From a bacterium (GTDB lineage: Bacteria > Bacteroidota > Ignavibacteria > Kapaibacteriales > Kapaibacteriaceae): DNA of 45,472 nt. The notes beneath the pieces are model-generated. The model saw nothing but the letters and a program-made list of their open reading frames with translations. It did not search any database and was not told the DNA's origin. A program made the position numbers and the translations under genes. Below, piece after piece: positions 18,301 through 28,600 of the stretch (its first letter is position 1; every line of letters starts with the position of its first letter). The stretch is taken from positions 1 through 45,472 of the forward strand of contig JANJTN010000041.1 in NCBI GenBank assembly GCA_024711065.1. Reading direction: 5' to 3'.

Positions 18301-21300
18301 GTTCCGCCGCGTTCAGGAAACGTTCTTCATTGCTGGCAACGGCGAAACGCACATGCAGTTCATCCGCAACGGTTCCGGCACGCAGCAAGGACCGTTCGAA
18401 TCGACATGGCGCATTTCGTATACGCCGATCGACACGTGGACGATCCCCGACACGCTCCTGATGGAAGGCCGTGTGTACGACATCTTCGATAAGGGAACGG
18501 ACATCAAGACGGCCGACTACTCGAACCGTCGTATGGCTCCGATCGAAGACTTTGCCGTTGGTATTCCGCCGCGCATGCTGGCGTATACCGACGCTACGAA
18601 GCCGTCGTTTAACAAGCACGTCAAGCGTTGGACGCGTGACCCGTATGATGCAGAGATGTACGACTACATCGATGCAGTACAGCGTGAATTCGTTGGCGAT
18701 CACCCGATCGGCTATCCGTTGTTCCTTGAGGCTCGCGCAGACTACAGCCAAACGGCTGAGATCTCGAACAACGATGCCCGCGCGATCAACGAGTCCGTGT
18801 ACTTCGTGATCAACGAACGCACGGGTGACTACATCCGCGCCATCATGCGTCAGCGCAACGAAACGGACACGATCTATCGTGCTCGCGTCGAGCTGGTTCC
18901 GGATTCCACCAATGGTGCTGATCCGACCCTGCGTCGCGCTTACGAAGGCCTCGCTACCTACGGTACGGGTGCCACGCTGCTGAACATTCTCCGCGGCAAC
19001 GCCGTGCGTGAAGATTCTTCTGCACTGAAGGGTCGCCGTTGGGATGGTAGCACGGCTGCTGGTGAACTGGGTGGTGCAAACTTCCGCCTGGGCAACCGCC
19101 CGTCGCTTCCGAATTCGAACAATGGCAAAGAGAACTACTACGGCGGTGAGCGCTTCCGTGCTCTGCCGGTTCGCGCTGGCGACAACGTGATGGTGGTATC
19201 TCGTACCATTCTGTGGAAAGAAGGCGTTACGGCTGCTCTGAATGGCGCTTTGACGTTCACCGTGAACAACAACACGGTTCCGCCGGCCTTCACTGGCTCT
19301 GGCGATACACTGGCCAACGATCCGACGATCCATCCCGAAATGCGCAACCGCGTGTTCGTAACGGAAAATCGTCTGTACACGCCGGTCACGGCTGCTCAAT
19401 CGCGCCGCAATGACGGTAACGGTAGCTGGTTCAATGAGCCGGCTTCGTATCCGGCTGACTCGACGGGTACGCCGATCCTGAGCCGTGACTGGATGGAGCG
19501 TGACTCGATCTTCACGCTTACCGCTATCGACCCGAATGGTTTCTATGATCCGCGCACGATCATGGACGACACGTTCGGTTCGGAACTGTCGTACTTCTGG
19601 AAGATCACCACGCCGAACTCGGCACTTCGCTACTGGCTGCGCGACACCCTGGTGCGCGTGTCGAACAACGACAACACGGCTTGGGGTGCGAAAGGCTATC
19701 TGATCCTGCGTGGTCGTCCGATCAACCCGTACATCGTGCCGGGTGGTGAAGAAGTGGAAGTGGTAACGAAGAACTTCCCGCCAAGCTTGGAGATCGTTGA
19801 CTCTCTGCGCAAGGCTGGCTACGGCGAAGACGTTGTGTCGCGCTGGTTCTACACCTATCCTTCGTACTTCCACGCTGAGAAGTATGACAACAACGACCTT
19901 GCACTTGCAGACCGTAACCCGAGCAACACAAACGCTCGCTATCTGCAGCAAGACTCGGTGAACTTCGGTTGGCTCGACACCACGTCGTACCGCTTCCGCA
20001 TTCATGTTGTAGACAGCATGCCGCGCTTCCTCTGGGCTCACAAGCCTGCAGGTTTCGGTCCGCAGTACACGAACATGTTGAAGGGCGACACGACGATCGT
20101 TCTGGACCCGACAACCACGGACAGCAACATGTTCGCTGGCGGCAAGTACCTCGATACGCTGCGCATGCACGTAACGGAGTCTCGCGTTGGCCGTCGTCTG
20201 GTACAGCCGAATGCCATTAACAACGAGATCTATAATGATCCGGCTCGTAATCAGCCGGACTCGATCAACATTCAATTCGTTGCTAACCTGACGGACTCCC
20301 TGCGCTTCAAGCTGGACGTCAACACGGACGACGAGTTTGAAGATGCAGCCGCAGCTGACGGATCGCGCTACGTGGTTCAGCAGTTCGGTGCATGGGACTT
20401 CCGCTATGGCAAGACGGCCTACGGCTTCAAGTCGACCGCCGTTCGTGAAACCCCTGGTGACACGACGCTCGACGAAGTTGTGATGTCCCGTCCAGTCTGG
20501 ATGAGCAATCAGTATCTGCGCCGCTTCGATGCAAGCGAGACGCCAGACCCGTTTGCCGAAGACTTCACCACCACTGGTCAAGTCAACATCCGTATCGATG
20601 CTGCTGAAGCATTCGAGATCCTGAAGGGCGACAATCCGCTGGATCCGAACAACCCGTATCACCGCGATCTGAACACGGACTCGATCATGACGGTCGTTGT
20701 CAATGATGGTCACGGTGGCATCAACCAGCTCACGCGTCGTGTCTTCGTGAACGTTGTTCCGGAGATCCTCACGACGTCGCTGCCGGACGCCATCGAAGAC
20801 ATCGACTACAACGTTGATCTGGGCGATTCCGACCGCGTGATCAAGGTGTACGATCCGAACTTCGGCCAAGCCCGTGAATACGAGCTTGTCTATGTAGGCG
20901 ATCAGCGCGATCGCGTTGCCATCGACCCGTACTTCCCGGAAGCTGGCGACATCGTTCTGGACGCATCGAACAAGACCACGCCGGACTGGCTGAAGATCAA
21001 TCGCAAGAGCGGTCTGCTGTATGGCACCCCGCGTGTGACGGACCTTCCGTTCCAGGACACGATCGTGAACGTTACGGTTATCGTAACGGACGACGGTGGT
21101 CTGAAGGACATCGCCACGATCCCACTGCGTGTTGAAGCTCGCAACCATGATCCGAAGCTGTTTGAGTCCCCGATCATCAAGTGTATCGACCTTGATGGCG
21201 AGTACGAAGACACGCTGACCGTTACGGATCTTGACCTGCTGCGCAAGCAAGCTGGCAATGAAACGCTGACCTTCGAAGTGATCGAGCCGGCTGGTAGCTG

Positions 21301-22336
21301 GACCATCACGCCGGAGCAGCTTCAGAGCCCGATCGCTGATACGCAGAAGATCGTGATCAGCAACTCGGCCATCAACGGTACTCTTGAGAATGGCCGCCTG
21401 CGCATCCGCGTAGTTGTGCGCGACGCTCAAGGAGCTGCTGATACGCTGTCCTACGTGGTTGCAGTCTCTGCTCAAACGCGCTTCACGGCCGACATTCGCG
21501 TGGAAAACCGCTATGGTGCCTTCGATATCCTCACCTTTGGTGTGGGTGGCTCCGAGCCGGCAACGCGCGGTGATGGCACGGATGACACTGCTCCGTTCGG
21601 TAAGCTCGATTCCAACTATTGCGAATTCGAACTCCCGCCGGTTCCGTATGTCGACGTCTTTGACGCTCGTTGGACGATCCCGAACCGTAACGGTGTGGAC
21701 CGCAACATCTATCCGTTCTCGACTGACCCGGGTGAGGCGATCTATCGCGCTCGCTTCCAGGCTGGTGGCGAAACGGGTCAGAGCTCGGCTTACTATCCGG
21801 TGAAGATCTCGTGGTGCCGCGCCGACATTCCGGAAACGGATGCCGCTAATCCTGGATCCTACTACATCCGCGACGACATTTCGAATGGTGCCAACTTCGC
21901 CTTCAACATGAAGACGGGTGAAGGCCGCTCGGCAGCAGACATCCTCCACCGCACCGATGGTGCGTGCGATACGATCGTCATCAGCCGCGACGCTCTCAAA
22001 GGCTTTATCATCATCTATGATTTCACCACAGATGTTGCTGAAGACAATGAGACCATGACGAATGTTCTGGCGATCACGAAGACGGCTCCGAATCCGTTCG
22101 CAGCTTCTACGGTGATCACCTTCAATGTGCCGGCTACGAAGCCAGTGTCTGTGGAAGTGTTCGATGCCATTGGCAACAAGGTTGCCACCCTGGCCAACGA
22201 CCTCTTCTCGGCTGGTCAGCACTCGATCGAGTGGAACGGTACGTCGAATGGCCTGACGCTTGCTAACGGCATGTATACGGTCCGTATCTCGGACGGTTTT
22301 GCCACCGCAACGCAACAAGTCGTTCTGGCTCGCTAA
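15335..22336 (+). CDS. Giant T9SS-secreted beta-helix/adhesin-like protein
   Basis: 2333 residues from the ATG at 15335, chosen because GGAGG lies 4 nt upstream and a signal peptide (MQRWFRLSSLLLALTAALAVAQAQ) follows. Residues ~50-75 start a right-handed beta-helix (GGTLVIEPGTRVEFLPNGRL). Residues ~270-910 carry about ten GGA(I/L/V) and FxxN motifs (for example FRNN...GGALQI, FLNNKSGRGGAIY, FKDNSAVASGGAI), the signature of chlamydial polymorphic membrane protein repeats; RGNYWG near 970 closes the helix. Residues ~1810-1945 include an Ig-like (He_PIG) domain. The last ~85 residues are a T9SS type-A sorting domain (TAPNPFAASTVITF ... GMYTVRI ... VVLAR). Expected location: cell surface or released. 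Codon use differs from neighbouring metabolic genes (GGT/GGC, CGT/CGC and ACG favoured), suggesting high expression. Confidence 0.88.
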   Translation: MQRWFRLSSLLLALTAALAVAQAQDYVEVRGSLAPGDVRVFVRDTVYRISGTYTIGGTLVIEPGTRVEFLPNGRLIDSTGGRIIADGRASATYNANAANALQPPYNGYDDPSYFGAPGVVTSTIATEPTIHASNYGQVFHVNLSNSDPNLQGLTPAEAVMYKATRLELGGVISAIRLNPWFREKLNSPVNVSAARITFIAGDVNNFSREWGHIIVLPGAHAAFFRDVDFLNFRKDTTVDNEPVYLKNVNGDAFSRADAEIANNTLLTETNGSGGAITTYSVRTWLVGCTFRNNMARYHGGALQILQAPADNDNNPNLRLYPLADNIYNALPNYDPNTNPFLTSPWTAQPIAQNVKAIDRLYMPNYSAELSDANRQRYDDARLALLLGRIRQTRFIGNHTLLSDVDTVRIGGIRVVTDADRAATVFETENRSRKNSSFGGAVYIAGRNPMIVGLGINDFQGKDTIEFTGNYAENRQPSTPVNNVFTKGARGGAVYVGGATSVIFAGRYTNNMTTVPYITEKTLSNPAVAIPTYSHGGAIYAASNALSLEVRGNLDNNPPTHFLNNKSGRGGAIYVAYNSADKNPSPHVGGSDGIINARNYGFNIKFKDNSAVASGGAIHTERNMRVYGAGGASGPLWVYGTNYGVEFSNNMAGYYGGAVAVDMAPGLPIQERALRYTRAHFLNNTVGNVADTLLGDVRGGGALYTINADLNVVKGVEFRANKAWNGNGGAVAVVTPDDLTRKRFMVTDLDAISYDGNGVAQGYTPRNDVFTFQTMAPQADERMLTRFYDNVATPNMDRMGSGTTQIGDIDLTHPGTTIRENGTGLGGALYILDSVRVRVDTFGFDRVRIQGNRAYTGAAIYSDNYDLKLALLRSYITSNVATSDIGRQNDKIEGPFVNAENPASSDLAGAILYGEVVGPLPWTSYSFAANSIYGNDARFTIRLPDAQDSKGVLAGTTGIGFGGVDTLRGNYWGRTEANVNTILPLSANNTFRRVQETFFIAGNGETHMQFIRNGSGTQQGPFESTWRISYTPIDTWTIPDTLLMEGRVYDIFDKGTDIKTADYSNRRMAPIEDFAVGIPPRMLAYTDATKPSFNKHVKRWTRDPYDAEMYDYIDAVQREFVGDHPIGYPLFLEARADYSQTAEISNNDARAINESVYFVINERTGDYIRAIMRQRNETDTIYRARVELVPDSTNGADPTLRRAYEGLATYGTGATLLNILRGNAVREDSSALKGRRWDGSTAAGELGGANFRLGNRPSLPNSNNGKENYYGGERFRALPVRAGDNVMVVSRTILWKEGVTAALNGALTFTVNNNTVPPAFTGSGDTLANDPTIHPEMRNRVFVTENRLYTPVTAAQSRRNDGNGSWFNEPASYPADSTGTPILSRDWMERDSIFTLTAIDPNGFYDPRTIMDDTFGSELSYFWKITTPNSALRYWLRDTLVRVSNNDNTAWGAKGYLILRGRPINPYIVPGGEEVEVVTKNFPPSLEIVDSLRKAGYGEDVVSRWFYTYPSYFHAEKYDNNDLALADRNPSNTNARYLQQDSVNFGWLDTTSYRFRIHVVDSMPRFLWAHKPAGFGPQYTNMLKGDTTIVLDPTTTDSNMFAGGKYLDTLRMHVTESRVGRRLVQPNAINNEIYNDPARNQPDSINIQFVANLTDSLRFKLDVNTDDEFEDAAAADGSRYVVQQFGAWDFRYGKTAYGFKSTAVRETPGDTTLDEVVMSRPVWMSNQYLRRFDASETPDPFAEDFTTTGQVNIRIDAAEAFEILKGDNPLDPNNPYHRDLNTDSIMTVVVNDGHGGINQLTRRVFVNVVPEILTTSLPDAIEDIDYNVDLGDSDRVIKVYDPNFGQAREYELVYVGDQRDRVAIDPYFPEAGDIVLDASNKTTPDWLKINRKSGLLYGTPRVTDLPFQDTIVNVTVIVTDDGGLKDIATIPLRVEARNHDPKLFESPIIKCIDLDGEYEDTLTVTDLDLLRKQAGNETLTFEVIEPAGSWTITPEQLQSPIADTQKIVISNSAINGTLENGRLRIRVVVRDAQGAADTLSYVVAVSAQTRFTADIRVENRYGAFDILTFGVGGSEPATRGDGTDDTAPFGKLDSNYCEFELPPVPYVDVFDARWTIPNRNGVDRNIYPFSTDPGEAIYRARFQAGGETGQSSAYYPVKISWCRADIPETDAANPGSYYIRDDISNGANFAFNMKTGEGRSAADILHRTDGACDTIVISRDALKGFIIIYDFTTDVAEDNETMTNVLAITKTAPNPFAASTVITFNVPATKPVSVEVFDAIGNKVATLANDLFSAGQHSIEWNGTSNGLTLANGMYTVRISDGFATATQQVVLAR

Positions 22337-22351
22337 GCGCTAATGATCAAC

Positions 22352-22377
22352 GGGGCCGGTGTTTTGGCCGGCCCCTT
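22352..22377 (+). terminator. Strong GC-rich terminator hairpin after the giant gene
   Basis: GGGGCCGG and CCGGCCCC form an 8-bp stem around a TGTTTTGG loop, starting 15 nt after the stop codon; TT follows. Short U tail but very stable stem. Confidence 0.65.
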
Positions 22378-22421
22378 CCTCCAAATCGAACGAAAAGCAT
22401 ATTAGTAATCATGGAGTATGT

Positions 22422-24449
22422 ATGAAGAAACAGGTAATCATTGCCGCGGCAGTGGTACTCTGTTCGATCGCGTTCGGCGCAGTGGAGGGTATGGCGCAGC
22501 AGATCTTCAATCAGTTCCGCCAACCTGAGCTCGTCGTCGGCCGCCCGTATCGCGATATTGATGATTGCAATACGGCACGGTTGAACAAAGTCACACTTCC
22601 TTCAACGGCATTTGTGCTTCCGCCGACCAACGTCGTGAACCGCGACGATGGGTACGCACGGATCACGTTTCCGCAAGGATTCCGTTTCGCATTCGCCGGT
22701 CGGGTCTATGACCAGATCTTCGTGAGTGTGAACGGTTTCGCGACCTTCGATGGTACCAAACTGGTGCCAGCGAAAGAGTCGGCCGGTCTGTTCACCAACT
22801 CGGCCTCGTATCCCGACAACGTGATCGCGCCGTTCTGGGGCGACCACTTCTATCGCACCTCGGCCGATATCGCCCAAGGCTACATGCCGACGGAGATCTC
22901 GTACGTATATGATGTTGACCGTGATGAGAACTGCGACACGATCAAGCCGGTTCGCCGTGTGCTTGTGATCCAGTGGAAGAACCTCAACATCAACAATGCC
23001 GCTATCAACTCTTCTGTGGGCAACTTCCAGGCTCGCCTCTATGTTGGTGCTGACTCGACCAACTGGCAAGGCGATGTGGAGCTGGCTTACGGTCAGATCG
23101 GTGGCAACCCGAATACCTCCAATACGACCGTTGTAACCCGCGGTGCTACCGTTGGTATCAAAGGCAATGGTGGTTTCCCGGGCTTCATCAGTGACTTCTG
23201 GAACGGTCTCCTCTGGTCTCCGGCTGCAGGTGCGAACCGTCGTACGGATTCCACCACGCGCTGGCAGCCGTCTGACGGTCGCAGCGACGCTGTGATCCGT
23301 TTCGGTGCCATCCTGTATTTCACGTTCGACAACTGGGGTTACGGCGATGCCGATACTTCCGCTGCACAACGTGAGCGCCACGAAGGTCTGCCGCAGAACC
23401 GCCGTGTAACGGCGAACGATGCCCGCGTGATCATCCGCTCGATCGTGACCGGCATTCCTCTGGACTCTGTCTGGAAGCGTCAGGCATATCAGGGCGACGT
23501 AAACCACAGCGGCCGTTTCTACTACACGCGTCTGAATCGCGCATTCACGGCTGATTCGATCAATCCGAACACGGGTCAGATCGAGATCTGGCGTCGTACG
23601 ATCGACGTTGATCAGTTCACCGGTAAGCAGGTTCTGCGCGTCCTGTTCGAAGGACAAGGCCTCTACGGTGTTGGTGGTCGTGCTCCTGACGTGAGCTCAC
23701 TGAACCAGATCTACTACGAGGTCACCGAATACGATGCCGCATTGATCATGCGCTATCTGTCGGGTCGCCTTCCGTACCTGCCGTGGGTGTACGATAACGA
23801 CACCACCGGTCCGGACTTTGGCAAAGTTGCCGACGCTGATGTTGCAACCAACGTGACATTTGGCGCTCCGGTTGCCATCGGAAATGGTCTGGTTCGCGTT
23901 CCGGTATACCTCAATGGTGACCACAACGGTGCTTTTGGTGTGCGCTTCTCTTCGAATGCTGCCATCGAAGGTGTTACGCCGGTCTCCATGGTGAACAGTG
24001 AAGTTGGTAGCGACTTCTCCAGCCATACGGCAGTGCTCGTTGGTAATGGAACATTCGCAGCCGGCTCGCCGATCGCCTTCGTGGTCGTTAAAGAGCAGAA
24101 CGCGATCGAGCTGAGCAACATCCGCTTCAATGAAGTGAATGCAGGTTCGGTGAAGCTGAACGGTCTGGAAGATGCATCGATGAACGTGTCGACGTATCCG
24201 AACCCGATGACCTCGTCGGCTACCATTGCCGTGACCGTTCCTGCTCAAGGCAACGTGATCGTGAAGATCTTCGATGTCTTTGGCTCTGAGATCAACACGG
24301 TGTATGCCGATAACGCTGCACAAGGCACGCTGACCACATCCTGGAACGGAACGAACTACAGCGGTACACCGGTTGCACCGGGCACCTATGTTGTTCGCGT
24401 TGTGGGTGATGGCTTCTCGACGACCAACAAGATCACGGTTGCCCGTTAA
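22422..24449 (+). CDS. T9SS-secreted protein with dockerin-like and cohesin-like segments
   Basis: 675 residues from ATG 22422 (GGAG upstream, then signal peptide MKKQVIIAAAVVLCSIAFGAVEGMAQ). Residues ~60-290 are a beta-rich domain with ITFPQGFRFAFAGRVYDQI and NVIAPFWGD, resembling nidogen-like exterior domains. Residues ~300-460 hold two dockerin/EF-hand-like units: GDADTS...TANDARVIIRSIVTG and GDVNHSG...TEYDAALIMRYLSG, the second split by a ~60-residue insert. Residues ~470-590 look cohesin-like (VRVPVYLNGDHNGAFGVRFS). The final ~80 residues are a type-A T9SS sorting domain (STYPNPMTSSATI ... PGTYVVRVVG ... KITVAR). Exported to the surface; ligand unknown. It lies between two T9SS-related genes in the same orientation. 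Confidence 0.82.
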   Translation: MKKQVIIAAAVVLCSIAFGAVEGMAQQIFNQFRQPELVVGRPYRDIDDCNTARLNKVTLPSTAFVLPPTNVVNRDDGYARITFPQGFRFAFAGRVYDQIFVSVNGFATFDGTKLVPAKESAGLFTNSASYPDNVIAPFWGDHFYRTSADIAQGYMPTEISYVYDVDRDENCDTIKPVRRVLVIQWKNLNINNAAINSSVGNFQARLYVGADSTNWQGDVELAYGQIGGNPNTSNTTVVTRGATVGIKGNGGFPGFISDFWNGLLWSPAAGANRRTDSTTRWQPSDGRSDAVIRFGAILYFTFDNWGYGDADTSAAQRERHEGLPQNRRVTANDARVIIRSIVTGIPLDSVWKRQAYQGDVNHSGRFYYTRLNRAFTADSINPNTGQIEIWRRTIDVDQFTGKQVLRVLFEGQGLYGVGGRAPDVSSLNQIYYEVTEYDAALIMRYLSGRLPYLPWVYDNDTTGPDFGKVADADVATNVTFGAPVAIGNGLVRVPVYLNGDHNGAFGVRFSSNAAIEGVTPVSMVNSEVGSDFSSHTAVLVGNGTFAAGSPIAFVVVKEQNAIELSNIRFNEVNAGSVKLNGLEDASMNVSTYPNPMTSSATIAVTVPAQGNVIVKIFDVFGSEINTVYADNAAQGTLTTSWNGTNYSGTPVAPGTYVVRVVGDGFSTTNKITVAR

Positions 24450-24481
24450 GGGCCCCTGGTCGTAGTTGATCGAAACGTACT

Positions 24482-25639
24482 ATGAGAACATTGGTGGTAG
24501 TACTGCTGGCCGTCTTAACGGCGGCCAGCAGTCTCGCCGCCGCCTCTGACACCCTGCGGGTGATCTCGTATCGCACGGTCGACATCTGCAGTTCAGAGCG
24601 CCGCTGGCTGATCTCGGTCTACATGGGCGAGGTCTTTGCCGGCGACAGTCTACAGTCCTTTGACATCACAATTGGCTACGATACAAGTCGCATCGTTCCG
24701 ACAGACGGTTTGATCATTGGGACACTCTCCGAACAAATGAAGTTTGGTGATGTGAGTCCCTTCTTCAACTTCGTTGTTCCCGGCGAGATCCGTGTTGGTG
24801 CCTTTACCGTTACGCGTAACGTCAAGGGAGATCAACCTCTGTTCGCAGTGGCAGGAACCTATAAAGGAGCTTGCAACGAACAGGACGCGTTTACGCTACC
24901 GTGGAATCCAGAGTTCAACGAAGAATTCAAAGGCGGTATCACTTCCTTTGTCTCCGACAGGATCACAACCATTGCATCTCCCAAAGCGGATGTCACACAG
25001 GGTTCTTTGATCACGGAGGACACGGTGACGATGCAAGGACTGGACAAGTCAGGTGTATTTGAGTTGGAGACGCGTGCAGACTCCATGCTTGGACAACAGA
25101 TCGTCGAGGTACTCACGCTGGACAGTCCACTGTTCAGGATCGACTCGATCTCATCAACCCAGGTCGACAGTACAACTCTCAGTGCTGCACAAGACTCGCT
25201 GATGATCTTCAGGACGATCACGAACAGCGATCCGATCACCACATCCGTATGGGTCACGTCCGTCACAAACTCTGAGGACACCACAAGCACGCTCAACGTG
25301 CAGATGACGCCGCTTTCTGAATGTGGCTGTACCACACCTCAAATGAAGGATACACTTACGCTTCGTAGTCAACAACCAACATCAACCATTGTAGAATGGG
25401 ATGTCCATGAGAGCTCTGACCTCCGCATCTGGAACAGAGCAGGAATACTGGAACTTCAGTGCTCTCATGGGCAGCCTTGGACTGTAACGCTGGCTGATCT
25501 GCTGGGTAACATCTACTCTCAGACTCAAGTCCACGCCGGAAGTACACAGAGGCTCTCACTCGAATCGTTTCCCCGCGGGCTGTATATGATCACGGCCACA
25601 AACGGGGATCGTGTTCGAAGAACGAATGTTTTGAATTGA
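24482..25639 (+). CDS. Exported protein with a cohesin-like domain and degenerate sorting domain
   Basis: 385 residues. The signal peptide is MRTLVVVLLAVLTAASSLAAA. Residues ~30-130 resemble a cohesin fold: GEVFAGDSLQSFDITIGYDTSRI, with later LFAVAGTYKG. The central part is Thr/Ser-rich with several SEDT-type strands and a CGC motif near 280. The C-terminus (WTVTLADLLGNIYSQTQV ... FPRGLYMITATNGDRVRRTNVLN) follows the shape of a T9SS sorting domain (a DLxGN strand and a GLYMI strand) but lacks the PNP entry, so it may be a divergent member. The gene starts 32 nt after the dockerin-like gene and is followed after 32 nt by another cargo gene; co-transcription is likely. Confidence 0.72.
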   Translation: MRTLVVVLLAVLTAASSLAAASDTLRVISYRTVDICSSERRWLISVYMGEVFAGDSLQSFDITIGYDTSRIVPTDGLIIGTLSEQMKFGDVSPFFNFVVPGEIRVGAFTVTRNVKGDQPLFAVAGTYKGACNEQDAFTLPWNPEFNEEFKGGITSFVSDRITTIASPKADVTQGSLITEDTVTMQGLDKSGVFELETRADSMLGQQIVEVLTLDSPLFRIDSISSTQVDSTTLSAAQDSLMIFRTITNSDPITTSVWVTSVTNSEDTTSTLNVQMTPLSECGCTTPQMKDTLTLRSQQPTSTIVEWDVHESSDLRIWNRAGILELQCSHGQPWTVTLADLLGNIYSQTQVHAGSTQRLSLESFPRGLYMITATNGDRVRRTNVLN

Positions 25640-25671
25640 AATCACATGATCATCTCAATAGAGGAGTTGGT

Positions 25672-28600
25672 ATGAATCGTCGATTCGCTCTTAAGGGGGG
25701 AAGCGCCATCCTAGGCATGGTGTTCCTTCTCGTAGCGCTGATCGGTGTTAGCACAACGGATACGGTTGCACAGAACCGTCCGGAACTGCCAACACTGTCA
25801 CTGACGGGTTCACAGTCGGGGTGGAATGCCTCGTACTATCCTGACGGGCGCATTTGGGTTCCGCAGCGTCAAACTGTGGGATCGAAGCGCACCCTGCTTG
25901 TTCCAGTGTTCATCAAGAACTGCTGGCGCAGCACGGACATTTTTGAAGCTTTCCCGATCTATAGCTTCAAATTCAAGGTGCAATTCGACAGTACGGCTGT
26001 GGAATTCGTTGGCGTCGAGAAGAACGGACCGCTGCGTGGACAACAGAACACGCCGCTGCCGTGCCTTGCTGATGACTTCGAGTTCTCGACCGACGTCGAT
26101 CGCGACACCACCTATCAGAGCGTTATTGACGCTCCGATCCAGAACCGCCTTCGTGGTAAGCGCGTGATGATCACGGGTATCTCCTCGAAGTCGCTGCCGC
26201 AAACGGGCGACATCAACAGCCCCTGCGACCAGCGTCCGTTCGTGGAGCTGTGCTACCTGCGCTTCAACGTGATCGCCGACCCGGTTCGGAACCCGGTGAG
26301 CGCTCGTACGCCACTGATCATCACGAACGATACGTTGTTCTACAACGACTTCCAGATGGGCTTTGAAAAGGCCTTCCCGGATGATCCGCAGCCGTCGACG
26401 TTTGCTGGCCTGGGCGGCGTAGACAACTACTTCCTGGACCAGAACCAGATCCCGCAGATCCGCGATCCTCTTCGTCCATCGAAGCCGGGTATGCTGTGGG
26501 TCGAAGTAACGGACCTTATCCCGCAACTGTCGTTCACGAACGTTGCCGATCCGCGCTTCCGCTTGGTGGACTCGGTCAACGGTTCGAACGGTACCGAGTG
26601 GTTCATTGTTGATCCGCTGACCATCGACGTTGGCACGAACTACGACGACAACGTAAATGGTATCGGTACGCGCGACATCGACGTGATCAACTCGGTCATC
26701 GGCTCGCGCGCTACGGACATCGTGGTGCAATCGGACTCGAAGTGGTTGAAGTTCAAGTCGTTCCTCAAGGGCGGCCAGGGCGAGATCAACCCGTTCCCGC
26801 AGCCGGTGCGCGAAGGCTACGTGACCATGCTGGACAAAGGTATCCTGGGCACACCGCTGGGCGTAACACCGAACGGCGATAACACCGTCTCCATGCGCGA
26901 CCTGAACATGCGCGTGATATGCGACCCGAACGAACTCGACCAAGGCTCCGGCAACGAGATCGCCGGTACCTACGTTGGTTATATCACGTTCAAGTCTGCA
27001 TCGCTGGCTCATCAGCCTGTTCGCCTGAAGGTGACCTTCATCTACTTCCGTAATCCGTTCGAGCCGAACGTGTTCGACGAGAATGGCAACTGGGAGCAGG
27101 ATCCTGACGGTCGTCCGGGCACGGGTATCCGTCTCGAAGTGCGGAACTCCGCTACGCCGGCTCAGCGCACGAATATGATCTTCGGCGTTGGTCACCGTGC
27201 AACGGACCGCGTGGACACACTCTTCGGTGAGACGGTGTATACCACCGCACTGCAGGGCTTTGGTGCTCGCTGGTATCCGCGCGACGAAAATGGTGCAGAC
27301 ATCTACACGAACGGTCTTGGCGACCTGTGGCAGGCTACGCAAACGCGTCCGGCTTACTCGTCCCGTGACATTCGCGACATCTATGCCGACACCACGTTGC
27401 TCTACTGGTGCCGCTTTGATGCAGGTGGAGAGTTGAACTACCCGGTGGTTCTCACGTGGGACACGGACGACTTCTCCCCGGCATCTGAGCTGTTCCTGCG
27501 CGACCTGATCGATGGCTCCCGCTTCAACGTGAATATGCGCAACGCCACCAACATCGGCGGATCGCGCTACTCCTATACGATCACGGATGCCGACATCGAT
27601 GGCTTCATTATCGAGTACACGTTGCCGAAAGTGACGCGCTTCCCGGTGATCAACAAAGGCTGGAACCTGCTGTCGATGCCGGTCAACCCTGCCTCGACGT
27701 ATTACAAGGATGTGTTCAAGAACGGTCTGAACATTCCGATCCGTTTCGCTCAGAACTCGTACCAAGAGAACGAAACCAACCTCCAGGTTGGCGTTGGTTA
27801 CTTCATCAAGTACTCTGACGAAGTGGATTCGCGCATCTCCGGTGCTCGTATCACGCGTATTGACGACAAGACCTTCCCGGTCCGTTTGTACGAAGGCTGG
27901 AACACGATCGGCTCGCTGTCTGACCCGATCAGCACCGAAGCTGTGCAACTGATCCCGTATGGTTCGGGTGCATTCCCGACCATTGAAGGCGACATCTTCA
28001 GCTACATCACGGACCGCGGCTACCAAGCTGTGACCGAGATCACGCCGGGACGTGGCTACTGGATCAAGATCGCTGGCCAGGCATATCTCCAGATGACGTC
28101 GAGCGGTCGCTCGAAAGCTGGTGTGAACTTCGCTGCCGTTCGTGAGTCGATGCAATCGGCTGCTACGACCGTGTCTGTGAACGACGCTGCAGCCAAGAAC
28201 ACTGAGCTGTACCTTGCTGAGCAAGGCACGGTCGACGCCATGAATGTATTCGAACTGCCGCCGTTGCCGCCGAACAACCTGTTCGACGTGCGCTTCACGA
28301 ACCAGGCGTATGTTGAGGACGCTTCGAATCCGATGATCCGCCTGCAAGGCGTGACCTATCCGGTAACGATGACGATCAACAACCCGGCACGCAACTACAC
28401 CGTGGTTAACCCGATCTCGGGTGAAGTGATCGGCAATGTTGTTGCAGGTCGCAACAACACCGTCACCATCACGGATGCCAAGAGCATCCGCCTGATGGGC
28501 GGCGATGCCGAGCTGGGTGTTCTGAACGTGAATGTGACGCCTAATCCGGTCTCTTCGAACGGCATCGTGAATATCACGGTACCGGAAGCTGGCCGCGTCT

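Noticed and set aside
15368-22318. 2316-codon open frame antisense to the giant T9SS gene
   Set aside because: It mirrors the sense gene's codon bias (few TTA/CTA/TCA in that frame), has no domain or signal, and the sense protein is clearly real. Similar antisense frames at 25810-28347, 12276-13988 and 3757-5355 are rejected for the same reason.
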